Shown piece by piece: positions 34,920 to 44,516 of a DNA stretch of 64,000 nucleotides. The position numbers were made by a program, and so were the translations under genes. Position 1 is the first letter of the stretch, and the number at the start of each line of letters is the position of its first letter. The stretch covers positions 22,916,501 through 22,980,500 of the forward strand of contig JAKSXM010000231.1 of NCBI GenBank assembly GCA_022575985.1, in the 5' to 3' direction. The stretch comes from Anagrus nilaparvatae (taxonomy: Eukaryota > Arthropoda > Insecta > Hymenoptera > Mymaridae). The notes under the pieces were generated by a model. It saw nothing but the letters and a program-made list of their open reading frames with translations, made no database searches and had not been told where the DNA came from.

Positions 34920-35714
34920 CAGGGATCCCTCGTTATCCGCGGTAGGACCAAAATATCCAATTCCTTATTTTCCGCGGGAAAATTCTTGTTATCCGCGGTT
35001 ATAATTTAAAAAAAAACCTCAAGCAGTCAACGTCAAGAAGTACTTTGTTTCACTGTGACAATGTTCATATTTTCGAGAATATTTATAATTTTTTCCTAAC
35101 CTACATTTATTTTTTTTTATTTTATTTTCAATTTTATAAAATAAAATTGTATTTCGTAATTATAATGACTCCTCAATCAATGAAAACACCCCAATCATCT
35201 AAGAAAACACCATCTCGCGCAAGGAGCGTCATGAATATCGCGGAAAAGTGCCTTTAACCGAACCAAATGTTTCTCTCAACGAAAAACCATTTTACAACTC
35301 ATAAATTCCTTACTAACTGCCATTGATTTGACAATGAATCATGATCCAATAATAACAAGGAGTTTGAGTTTTAAACATAGTTATGAAAAAGCAGTAGAAA
35401 TTTATGAAGAGTTATATAAGGATGTTTTAAGACGAGCAAAACAATCGCGGATGAAAGACTTTCTTTAACAGAAAAATTGATCCTGAACTTACTTTCATTG
35501 AAATTTTGTATTTTTTGAAATAAATTTACGTACTTTTAGTCAAAAAATCATTTTTATTAGAAAAAAAAATTAATTTTTATATCATTTGAATTTCTAAGAA
35601 CGTAACCCCTATTTTAACCCCCGACGTAACGCGAGATGGTGTTGTCTTATTATCCGCGGTTTTGTTATCTTACTTTTCAGCAACGTAACCCCCGCGGATA
35701 ACGAGGGATTCCTT
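34920..35714 (+). mobile_element. Tigger/pogo-family element, internally deleted
   Basis: A 795-bp element with ends CAGGGATCCCTCGTTATCCG and its complement, flanked by TA on both sides (34,918-34,919; 35,715-35,716). The final base of the right repeat appears mutated (CCTT for CCTG). The TA target and CAG-start place it in the pogo/Tigger branch of Tc1-mariner. It contains only the two ends of a transposase. The same site without insertion is seen in the paralogous repeat near 54,660 (GTAGTACTTTCG). Confidence 0.8.
35165..35468 (+). pseudogene. Tigger-type transposase remnant (both termini only)
   Basis: The ATG at 35,165 opens MTPQSMKTPQSSKKTPSRAR and SVMNIAEK, equivalent to the start of the CENP-B-like transposase at 38,335 (MAPN..PKKRTKNVMSLADK), then stops. 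After unreadable sequence, 35,336-35,468 gives NHDPIITRSLSFKHSYEKA, then LYKDVLRRAKQSRMKDFL and a stop. Basic Q-S-R-h-DF tails of this kind close Tigger/CENP-B-like transposases. The whole DDE domain is missing, so the element is non-autonomous. Confidence 0.65.
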
Positions 35715-35814
35715 TACTTTGAGAAAAAACACTTCGGGGCAGTTTTGAAGACCCGATTATACAAATCGCACTCACTTCATTTAAATTTACCCATATAATA
35801 AACCCCGAGACAAA

Positions 35815-37715
35815 AAGATTATTGAAGTAGAATAAAATTTGATGTACAAAAAATGTAAAAATAAATTTCAGATTTTTTTTTTTTATTAATTTGTTCTTAT
35901 TATTTTATATGAATTTAATGTGCTACAAGATAAAAACTAAAAATTTAATATTATATAATTAATGATTTGATTATTTAGTATAAAATGGTAAGTATAACGT
36001 AGGAGTAGGTAAAAGAAATGGAGCGCCTTATTCACGCTACGACTACTGGTGTACTCTTGGCGCGAGGGAGGGGCTTGTTTTAGTATGAATGTTTTAAAGA
36101 AAAGGGGTTTACCGAGCCTGAATTTTTAAGCGCCGCCTCCTCTATGCTTATATTCTCCCGATACTTTTTCTCTTGAATTTCGTTCTTTTTATTTAAATAA
36201 TTTATTATTTATAGTTAATTTATTTGTTTTATTTCACGTAATAATAATTTGTTGACTGGGGAAAAAAAAAATTTATTTTCAATTGTATAATTATTATTAA
36301 AGTCAAAATTTATGATATTTTAGCAAAATGTAGCTTTATGATTTATGATTTATGAAAAGAAACTTGTTTATTTTTATTGAATCGGATAAAATATTCGTAG
36401 CTATTTTATTTTCCAATATTTTTAATTAATGATTTATAATTCTGACTTATAAAGTCGGAAGCTTTATTTTAAATTATTTTTTCTAAGTATTTATTTCAAT
36501 AAAAACTTTACTTCAATGAAAAAGTAGCTTTTTATAAAAATTTTTGGATTTTAGAAAAATAAAAATTATTTGTAATTTGATAAATCCGATCAGAATACGA
36601 TTAATTATCGAGTTCTCATGGAATAAAAAGAAAAAAAATTTTATTCGTAGATATTTTATCTAGATTTTTAATTTTAAAGAAAAAGTAAGCTTTTTCAAAA
36701 AATTTTAGAATAAAAAAAATTTTAAATAGTAAAATATTATAATATTTTTAATTAATTCTCATTAGCCTATAGGGCTAATAATTAGGTTATAATTAGATTT
36801 TATTTGACCGTACGTTTATAGGGCGCCGCGCAAGTGTGACAAGATTATACTCTATAATTTTTTATAAAATCTCTCGTGGATTCACACAACAAAAATTATT
36901 AAACTTTTGTTACTTCTAATGAGTTTAATTTATTTTATAATACTTAAGTGATTATAAAAATTTTTGTAAATTCTTATACAAGTATACTTACAGTCGATTT
37001 TGTTGAAATCAAAATACGAACTTTTGAATTTAACTTGAAATTTATTTTAGAAAAAAATAATTTACAATAAAAATATTTAAAACTATTAAAACTACTAAAT
37101 ATTAAAATAGGAGAAAAAGGTCTAACTGACCAAAAACTAGCAGCATATTAGCTTTAAAAGGCTCATTAAAATTTGAGAAGAACTAGTCTTCACTAGACTA
37201 GTCTAAAAAGTGAACTAAACTGATTTTTAAAATTGGGGGTTTATATATCCCAAAAAATTAATAGATAAGGATCATCAGGTTATAATTCTTATTTACTAAG
37301 TTATGGAATTGAACCTATTGTGTAATAATTAAAATAATATGTCAATCAATATTTAAAAAAAATAGAGTTGGCCTAATTCTCCAATATTAATTAAAGGTTG
37401 AACAGGAAGTGAATATTATTTTTAGATAACAAAATGCAAGTTTCTAAGAATTAAAAGTAAAAAAAACAAATTTTGATGAAATTTGACATAAGCGAAAATT
37501 GATAAAGTTTAAAATAGATTATATATTATTTAGAATAATACATTTTATCGTCCGATGATTAAGTTAGATTATTTTTGATTAAATTTATAACTTCTAAAAT
37601 AAACATCCTTTGACAAAATACTTTTGATTGGAATAACCTTTGATTGACTTAAAATAACAATCAAAAATTTTTAGAGGAAAAAGAAAGAGAGAACAAAAGA
37701 AAAATTTTTTATGCG
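35815..37715. other. Gene-free AT-rich stretch
   Basis: No gene or clear repeat. A slightly GC-richer patch at 36,000-36,175 (GGAGCGCC, TTGGCGCGAGGGAGGGG, AGCGCCGCCTCC) has no recognisable function. Near 37,180-37,205 ACTAGTCTTCACTAGACTAG forms a small inverted duplication. Confidence 0.45.
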
Positions 37716-38039
37716 GTATTATTCCGTAACAGAGTACGTATAAATTAGTGCCAAATCAAGTAATAACAATTGCGACAGTAAAATTTGATCATATTTTTTA
37801 GGTATTTCACTTTTTAATCAAATATTCAAAAAATTTTATTTATCCCAAAAATAGTAAATATTATTATTATTTAATTTTTATTAAAATTGTTATCCGCATG
37901 CTTTTATTCTTTATTATGACACAGGTTTTACGTCAAGTGATTCGGCGGTTCTTGATTCATTAGGCAGAAAGAACGACAAATAAATTTTCAAATATATATA
38001 TAGTAGTAAAATAGTATATAGTATTAAGATATATATGTA

Positions 38040-38912
38040 CAGGAAAACCCCGTTATTCGCGGTTTCGTTATTCGCGAACCCCGCTTATTCGCGGTTTGCC
38101 TTTTACGGAAATACCCCGCTACTCGCGGTTTTTGCTTCGCGTATTCGCGGTTTGAAAAAAAATTTATTTTACAAAATTTAATAATTTAAATAAAATAAAA
38201 GCAATAACTTCAGAGTTAAATTATATTTTGTTTTACATAACCAAATTTCAATCATATATTTTATTCTGTTATTATTTATAACCAAATTTTGGCTATTTTT
38301 AATAAAAATTTTAAGTATTATTTAAATTATAATAATGGCACCAAATTGTACACCCAAAAAAAGAACAAAGAATGTAATGAGTCTTGCTGATAAATTAAGT
38401 ATAATAAATGCTCTACAAGGAGGAGAAAAAGTCGCTTATCTTGCTAGAAAGTACAATGTAAATGAATCAACTATAAGATCTATTCGTGATAATCAGAAAA
38501 AAATTAAAGAAAGTGCGGCAAATGTAGGTATTCATTCAAAAGTATGCAAAATTTCTCGTGACAGTAATCTTGAAAAAATGGAAGAAATGTTAATTATTTA
38601 TATCCAAGATATGAATCAAAAAAAAATAATAAATATAAGGAGCTGTACAAAGATTACGTTAGAAGAAGTAAACAAAGCAAAATGACAAATTTCTATCATA
38701 AAATAGATTAAACGATGTACTTTTATAAATTTTTTTACAAATTTAAGCTAAATAAATGGCAAAAAAAAAAAAAAATTTTAATTTTTAAATTTTTTCAGAT
38801 TTTTGGAACGTATCCCCCTATTTCCCATATACGCAATACTTCCGTATTCGCGGATTCGGTATTCGCGTAGGTTTTTTGGAACGTATCTACCGCGAATAAC
38901 GGGGTTTTCCTG
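38040..38912 (+). mobile_element. Tigger/pogo-family element with truncated transposase
   Basis: An 873-bp element bounded by CAGGAAAACCCCGTTATTCG and its exact complement, with TA flanking both ends (38,038-38,039; 38,913-38,914). Subterminal motifs of the TATTCGCGGTTT type recur three or four times at the left end, as is usual for transposase binding sites in this group. The single gene is truncated, so mobility would depend on a transposase elsewhere. Confidence 0.9.
38335..38685 (+). pseudogene. Truncated CENP-B-like (Tigger) transposase
   Basis: 116 residues. Residues 8-55 (RTKNVMSLADKLSIINALQ, GGEKVAYLARKYNVNESTI, RSIRDNQKKI) form the N-terminal helix-turn-helix of CENP-B/Tigger proteins, which binds the terminal repeats. 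The next segment (LEKMEEMLIIYIQDMNQKK) is the beginning of the second, Tc5-type DNA-binding domain. The protein then ends; the DDE catalytic domain (about 300 further residues in full-length relatives) is deleted. It could in principle make a DNA-binding fragment, but there is no evidence of retention. Confidence 0.8.
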
Positions 38913-39139
38913 TATCTATAATATTATAGATATATATATATCTATAATAGATGATTCTAGAATTGACTGAATCAAGTAATACCAATCGCGACATTAAAAT
39001 TTTAACATATTTTTTAGATATTTCACTTTTTAACCAAATTTTCAAAAAATTTAATCTTTCCCAAAAATAGTAAACATTTTTTTATTTTAACTTTAACACC
39101 GGTTTTATGTAATTTCTTTCATTTGTTCGAGCCTTTTTT

Positions 39140-39515
39140 TTGGGGGAGGGGGGTGACTTAACGGGACGAACCCTTTTAACGTAATTTTTACAATTAATTA
39201 AATTTAATTAATTAATTGTATTTGCATGCTTGCAATCACGAATTACATAAAATTTAATCAATACTCGTAATAAGATGAATACATTATCAAAGAATATTCT
39301 TTTGATATTATATACATTACGTAGGGAAAACTGCAAGGATAACCTACGTAGAGTATTGGGATGTTCAATTTTTCTTTATAATATTTAAAATTTCTTTTAA
39401 ATAATATAACGAAAAACACAGTCCTATACCGCTAGTAATTTTTAAATAGTAATGTGAAAATCAAAATAAAAATTGAATTACTGATATTATAAAATACTTT
39501 AAAAAACTTACTTAG
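39140..39515. other. Gene-free stretch
   Basis: Contains a G-run (TTTGGGGGAGGGGGGTGACT near 39,137) and AATTAATTAA repeats, but nothing that can be assigned. Confidence 0.4.
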
Positions 39516-39520
39516 CAAAT

Positions 39521-40046
39521 ATGTTTACAAGAAACCGGCCTAAACAGACTGCAAGAGGGATGTCTAAAACTATAGAACTGACTGTACCTGATATCATAAA
39601 GGGGAGAGGGGCTAATTCTTTTCAGGTATTGGGGGTAAAAAAATGGAATTCACTACCCATTTCTATTCGAAACCTCCTTTCCTTAAGTCGTTTTAAAGCT
39701 GCTCTCTTTAAGCACCTTCATACCAAAGATTCGAAATTGGATGGCTCAAAGCCTATTGTTGATTAATATACGCTTTATTTATTTACTTTTTAATTGTTTA
39801 CTCACTTATTATAGGTGCAATAAATTTTAGTATACTGGTTCTGTGATGGTTCCACTAGATATATACACTCTTTTAACTTAGTTTTATTTTAAATTTAAAT
39901 AAATTATATGTAAACTGACTATATACCAAATCATTGTTATACCAAATTATATACTATAAGGTTATTAATTATATTTTATGTACATGTATATATTTTTTTG
40001 TATTTGGTGCAAATAAACTTTATCTTATCTTATCTTAAAAAAAAAA
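39521..40046 (+). mobile_element. 5'-truncated LINE 3' end (Jockey/CR1-like)
   Basis: The 81-codon frame 39,521-39,766 ends in GANSFQVLGVKKWNSLPISI, RNLLSLSRFKAALFKHL. The pattern F-V-G...WNSLP..IR...S...FK..L...L is the standard C-terminus of ORF2 in Jockey/CR1/L2-type LINEs. A 270-bp untranslated region follows and ends in TAAACTTTATCTTATCTTAT with a short TTATC repeat and an A-run, the expected 3' tail. Everything upstream of the last 80 codons is absent, the normal result of incomplete reverse transcription. Confidence 0.75.
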
Positions 40047-40049
40047 TAA

Positions 40050-41200
40050 GTTTAAAATTCATCTGAAATAAGAAAAAATGAAAACTTAAATTACTCGTTT
40101 TTGAGAATCTGCTTAATTTTAAAGAAAAATTTCAGCGATTTAACAGCGTAAAAAACTTTATTTTTACTTTTTTTGATCTTTGGGAGTTGAAAATTTACTT
40201 CCAATGAAAAAATATTTTTTTGACAGTCTGATTAGAGATTTAAAAGATGTTTCCGAATTATCACTTAATTCGGAAATATCTTAATTCCATAATGGTTGTG
40301 AACTATCACCGGTTACAATATTTTCAGTAATTAGTACTTTAATGGAATTAAATGAGGTATTACACTTAAAAAAAATTTGAAGTTCTTTTAATTTTTTTCT
40401 TTTTTTAATTTTGAGAAAAATTTTTTGAAAAAATTCGGTATCAGATCCAAAAAATTACAATAAAGGAACTTTCTAAAACAAGTACTTTCATGGAAATAAA
40501 TTAGGTATTACATCCAAATTAAAAAAAAAAGTAGTTTAAGATTTTTTGATGAAAAAATTTTTGAAAAAAAAATTAGGTCTTAATTCCATAATTGTTGTGA
40601 AATTTGAGGAACCTCATTGAGGAACCAAAAAAAAAAAAAATATTTTTAACATTTAAAAAAAAAAAAAAAAAATTTTTTTTGCATTTTTCCTACCGAAAAC
40701 TTATTGCTAACGTCATTTAAATTTTTTTTAACAATTTTTAGCAAAAATTCTGGTGATTTAGTGAGGGGGGCGAAAAAAATCCTACTGGAAATTACACGGC
40801 AAATAGTAAACATTTTTGTAACGAACTAATTAACTGTTAAATATGCAGAATCAAATGAATTAAATTTTAACAAGTTTATTTTTTTATCACTTTTTTTTGA
40901 GGAAAATTATATTTAACTATTACGGGCAGAGGGAGCTCTCAATAATACTAGTTCTATGCAGTCAAAACTAATTTTACCCGAGCTGTATATAATAAAGTTT
41001 ATTCTTGATAATTTTTATCTCTTTTTTTCAAATTTATCCACTAACTCTTCGATATACCTAACTTTATCCAAACTTTATCCAGGTGTCTTTTATCCAGGTG
41101 TCTTGGGTAAAGTTCGTTTAGAAAAAAAGGGATAAAAGATTATAAAAAATATATAAATGATTACTTCATTAATATTCTAGCAAGATTCAGATAAATTAAT
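40050..41200. other. Gene-free stretch with a 17-bp hairpin
   Basis: 40,244-40,282 forms a hairpin: TTTCCGAATTA-TCACT-TAATTCGGAAA, extended by AAGAT on both sides. Loosely repeated phrases (AGTACTTT-ATGGAA-TAAAT-AGGTATTACA) occur near 40,330 and 40,490. No gene. Confidence 0.5.
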
Positions 41201-41213
41201 TTCATAAGCTAAC

Positions 41214-41408
41214 CTCAATTTTAGCTTCTAATTCATCTTTTAGAATCTGCGAAGTTGATTGAAATCTTCCTAAAAGACTTCTGCCATCCGTATCTGAGCT
41301 ATGTATAAATATAACTTTCTTGTAATTTAAATATTTTAAGACATCAACCCATACATCAGCTTGATGAGAAAAAGGAGGAACCATTCTTAAATATGACACA
41401 TGAATATT
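41214..41408 (-). CDS. Nmdar1: Single exon of NMDA-receptor subunit 1 (amino-terminal domain)
   Basis: A 195-bp, 65-codon phase-0 exon is bounded by a TTTCAG acceptor (AG at 41,410-41,409) and a GTTAGC donor (41,213-41,212). It encodes [20 protein letters not shown], then [20 protein letters not shown] and GRFQSTSQ. This matches my recollection of the insect Nmdar1 amino-terminal domain, where VPPYSHQ-W...[12 protein letters not shown] is strongly conserved; it contributes to the ligand-binding-protein-like lobe of a glutamate-gated cation channel. There is no stop or frameshift. No neighbouring exon was recognised in the window on either side, so flanking introns would have to exceed about 41 kb (3') and 22 kb (5'), or the exon is a displaced copy. 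Confidence 0.85.
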
Positions 41409-41707
41409 CTGAAACATTGAATAAAGTAAAAGTTATAAATAAATTTAAAAAAGCGCAATGAATTCTTAAGTTATCGGTTTTTTATCTCAAGTATGATTAT
41501 TTATTTTTTGACTGTTCCACTTAAGTCAAACTTTACAAAACCTTCAAGGGATTCATATAGCCTCAGAAATTGAAAACTATTTGTTATTATGTATCCATAC
41601 ATATCCATACATGATGGGATAAAATTTTCTTTTATATAAACCTGTATTAAAATTTAAAAAAATTCTTTAAAAAAAATTTGGAATCTGCAATTGTATTATA
41701 AAATTAT

Positions 41708-41985
41708 GATATGGGAGAGCAGAGTACTGCAACGAGCTCAGACACTCTGTTGTCGTCTTCTCGTGGACTTGCATGTTGTGCGCGTATATTAATTATTGAT
41801 TATTAAATGCCATTACCTCGCGTGTCATATTGTTTTAGTATTGTACATAGGTCTAATTTATCATACTTTTAATACAACGTTATAATAAATATATAAAAGC
41901 ACATTTATATTAAAGTTAAACGTCGTCTATCAATTATTTTCATAAACTCTTTAACTCCAAAATATTAAATATCTACATTAGATTA
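41708..41985 (+). mobile_element. Probable 5' LTR of a Copia-type element
   Basis: A GC-richer head (ATGATATGGGAGAGCAGAGT, CTGTTGTCGTCTTCTCGTGG) sits directly upstream of a Copia gag frame, where an LTR is expected. It is followed by AT-rich sequence with TATAAA-like words near 41,892. No second LTR copy is present in the window, so the boundaries are approximate. Confidence 0.4.
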
Positions 41986-42115
41986 TGCAGTCCATATCGC
42001 TTTGAATTCATTAATCATTTTTTTGTGTTTTTAATAAGTAAAAATTTATGAAAATTAAAAATATACCTAAAAAAAAAAAATTTGTGCATGCACATGTTAT
42101 AAATATTTTTTTAAA

Positions 42116-42960
42116 ATGGCGGATGGAAGTTTTTTAAGTCAGATGAGGAAACTCAGCTCTTCAAATTATCAAGTATGGAAAACGCAGATGCACATGTTGA
42201 TATCTCAAGGCTTATATGGACATGTTAATGGAGAAATAAAAATTTCTCTAGCATCAGAAAAACGAGAAGAAGAAATGGCTTATGTTGACTCGAAGACAAA
42301 ATGGTGGAAGGTTGATACAAGAGCCATTTATTTATTAATGGCAGCATTGGAGGATTTCATTTTTGAAGATATTTGTCATATGTGAAAATTTAAAACAAAT
42401 ATGAAACAGGTAAAGTTGACAATATGAATAAAAATCTGAGATAAGTAAAATGGTGTTAATGCAAAGATTTTTGGAGCTTCAGATGGATAGCAGTGAACCA
42501 GTAATTAATTATGTCACGCGTTCAAGAAATTAAGTGCAGTCCTTAAAAGATATTGGGGAAAAAATCTCACATACATCCTGAATATCGAAAATTTTATGTG
42601 GGTTACCATCAAAATTCCTAGCATTTATGTCAACAATAGATATGTTTGATTTAACTAAACAAAGTATTACATTATTAGAAGATAGTTTGCTCAAAGTTAG
42701 CTCAAAAATCAAATATTTTTATTTAATATTAAAAATTAAGGTTAACAAAGAAAGAAGAAGAAACGACGGCATTTCATGTTTCTGATCATGACCGGAAATC
42801 CACTACCAATATTTTAATATTCGTAATCAAAGACAAGTTGAAAATAAGTAAAAAGAGATAGAAAATTAAATTGTCGAAAAATGTAAAGATTTCCACGCTT
42901 CTTACATTTGTCAAAAGAATTCTCACACATCAAGATTTTGTAGATCAAATGGAGGAAGAG
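42116..42960 (+). pseudogene. Copia-type gag remnant
   Basis: The open start (42,116-42,385, 89 codons) has the Copia gag signature: LSSSNYQVWKTQMHMLISQG, LYGHVNGEI, then WWKVDTRAIYLLMAALEDF. After the first stop, frames continue as KMVLMQRFLELQMDSSEPVI (42,448 on), SKFLAFMSTIDMFDLTKQSI (42,615 on) and a decayed zinc knuckle near 42,895-42,930 (SYICQKNSHTSRFC: the first Cys of C-X2-C-X4-H-X4-C is Ser). Protease, integrase and RT are missing: the sequence breaks off at 42,970 against a hairpin and an opposed LINE. Confidence 0.75.
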
Positions 42961-42971
42961 TTTAAGTGAGA

Positions 42972-43010
42972 GGGGTATAATAGCATGTGAAAATAATGCT
43001 ATTATACCCC
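42972..43010. repeat. Perfect 15-bp hairpin at a transposon junction
   Basis: GGGGTATAATAGCAT (42,972-42,986), a 9-nt loop, and the exact complement (42,996-43,010) lie precisely where the Copia remnant ends and the minus-strand LINE remnant begins. The LINE reading frame continues to the right of it. It could be a snap-back repair product or the relic of a small palindromic insertion. Confidence 0.7.
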
Positions 43011-44510
43011 CATTACCCTTGCTGATAAGGACTAGTCTGGCTCTATTCCAGAGTTTGCTGAAGACGTTCGCTCGTGCACAAGTATTGTACACACACATAA
43101 TAAGCTGTGGACACAAGTACGGCTCTCTTCAGAATATCAGTGGGTATTCCATCAGGCCCAGGTGCTTTTCCATTTTCTAGCGAATCTACTGCTGTTAGAA
43201 GCTCCTCCACGGTGAATTCGGGGATATCATCCTCGTCATCCTCCTCTAAGTCATCCTCTTTCTCCCTCTCAGGGTAGGTAGGGAAAAGTCCGTCAACTAT
43301 ATGGCCAACCTTCTCTTCGTTCATAACGACACTTTCGGAAAAATCCATAATTCTCTTGGTAACTATTTTGTAACTAAGGCCCGATAAGTCATTTCCCACC
43401 TCATTACACAAAGTTATCTCGCATGTTCTCTTGCTTCTCTTAACAGCCAGTCTCAGGCTTTTCTTAACCTGCTTATGCTCTGCCATAAGCTCGGCAGCGT
43501 CTGTTCTGGTCCTAGCACGTGTAGCTCTCCTTCTAAGAGGAGAATTTTTTCTATTTTTCTTTTATTTTCTCTTTCTCTCCTTCGTTAAGCTCGCACTTCT
43601 TAGACGGGCTCATAGAGCGTTCCATCAGTAGGCTGGTGGTCTATCATATCTACACGATTTCTTTTTTTGGGCATGGCTTTGCTACATGCCTTTTCCAACA
43701 GAGTCATGATTTCCTTGACTACTATCTCTCCGTCGTCAAAGTTTCCTGGCCTTATTGTTTCCCTCAGAATAGAAGTCTCTTCACATTAATGTTTACAAAT
43801 ATTTTGCGGTTTATCCACTTGATGTTCCATCCACAACATTTCCGTGCTTCGTCTCTTCGTATCTCTCGCCGTTTCTTACGCACCTCAAAAGGGATATATT
43901 GTTCGTCACTCGCTCAGAAGTCCTCCAGAACTTGCAAATGTATAATTCTAGCAGCTAAATCTTCTGTTGCAATGTATATATCCGGGATGGTCTGTCTGTA
44001 GCCAAGTCTTCTGAAAGTTGTAGTGTTACCTACATTTAGCACTGCTAAGTTGAGCCTGGCACACAGGTCAAGTAAATCCTCTCCTCTGTCATCCGTTTCG
44101 GGTATACCCCACTCGGAAGCCCTTGCGTTGAAATCGCCTCCTATGAAAATTTCGCCGGTCATGTACCTTACTGCATCTTCCAGACTGTTAAGTTTGGTCA
44201 GAGTGTCCTCTTTGGACTCGTTTGGTGTTAGGTACACACTTACGTAAGTAACACTTTGCGTCTTAATCTAGACAAAACCTCTGCCGGAGCCATTCTTTTG
44301 TACAACTACCTTCCTTGGATTTACTATCCAAATAGCTGCTTTCCCCAGCTCATCCGAAAACCAGTTCTGGGAGCGTGATCCGGTCCACTGAAGAAGGTCT
44401 GCAGACTTCTCTCTAGCAAGTTGAAACATCATGTTTCCTGCTAAGGGGCTTGTGTGCACATTACCTTGTAGCACCTTTATTATTTGGCTTGCTAGAGTCT
44501 GCACCGCTCC
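43011..44510 (-). pseudogene. R1-type LINE ORF2 remnant (endonuclease + start of RT)
   Basis: Minus-strand segments in order: SQIIKVLQGNVHTSPLAGNM (44,504 down), WTGSRSQNWFSDELGKAAIW, YVSVYLTPNESKEDTLTKL, GGDFNARASEWGIPETDDRG (the endonuclease catalytic GDFNA motif), then a linker with DAAELMAEHKQVKKSLR and the RT entry LENGKAPGPDGIPTDILKRA and RARLVLISKGNGG. It stops there, at 43,011. The RT palm, thumb and 3' untranslated region are absent, an unusual loss of the 3' side for a LINE. Several in-frame stops break the frame. Confidence 0.8.
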
Positions 44511-44516
44511 TTAATT

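Larger units (their letters stand above)
34470..35800. mobile_element. Foldback-family copy interrupted by a Tigger element
   Basis: The flanks of the Tigger element (34,740-34,919 and 35,715-35,800) share ordered words with the foldback at 54,161-54,740: TGCGCATGCGC, GTTTTTTACAG, AAAATGGC-GCCAAAAAT, GAGGCT, ACTTTGAGAAAAAA/ACTTTCGAAAAAAA and GAAGACC. At 34,472-34,545 a smaller module (AAATTTCCCGC, GGTCAGATTTT, GGTCACATGAC, GCGGGAAATTT) also appears in both arms of the 1.6-3.1 kb foldback. No coding sequence is supported; the 134-codon frame at 34,605-35,009 crosses the insertion boundary. Confidence 0.6.
37725..39135. repeat. Copy of the 20-kb repeat family, split by a Tigger element
   Basis: 37,725-38,035 and 38,945-39,135 carry the words found at 20,455-20,690 and 22,985-23,030: ACGTA-AAATTAGTGCCAA, GATTCTAGAATTGACTGAAT, TTTAGATATTTCACTTTTTA, ACCAAATTTTCA and CCAAAAATAGTAAA. 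The Tigger element sits between them. The uninterrupted version near 20,470 (GTATTCAGATATGTACATAT) shows the site before insertion. Confidence 0.65.
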
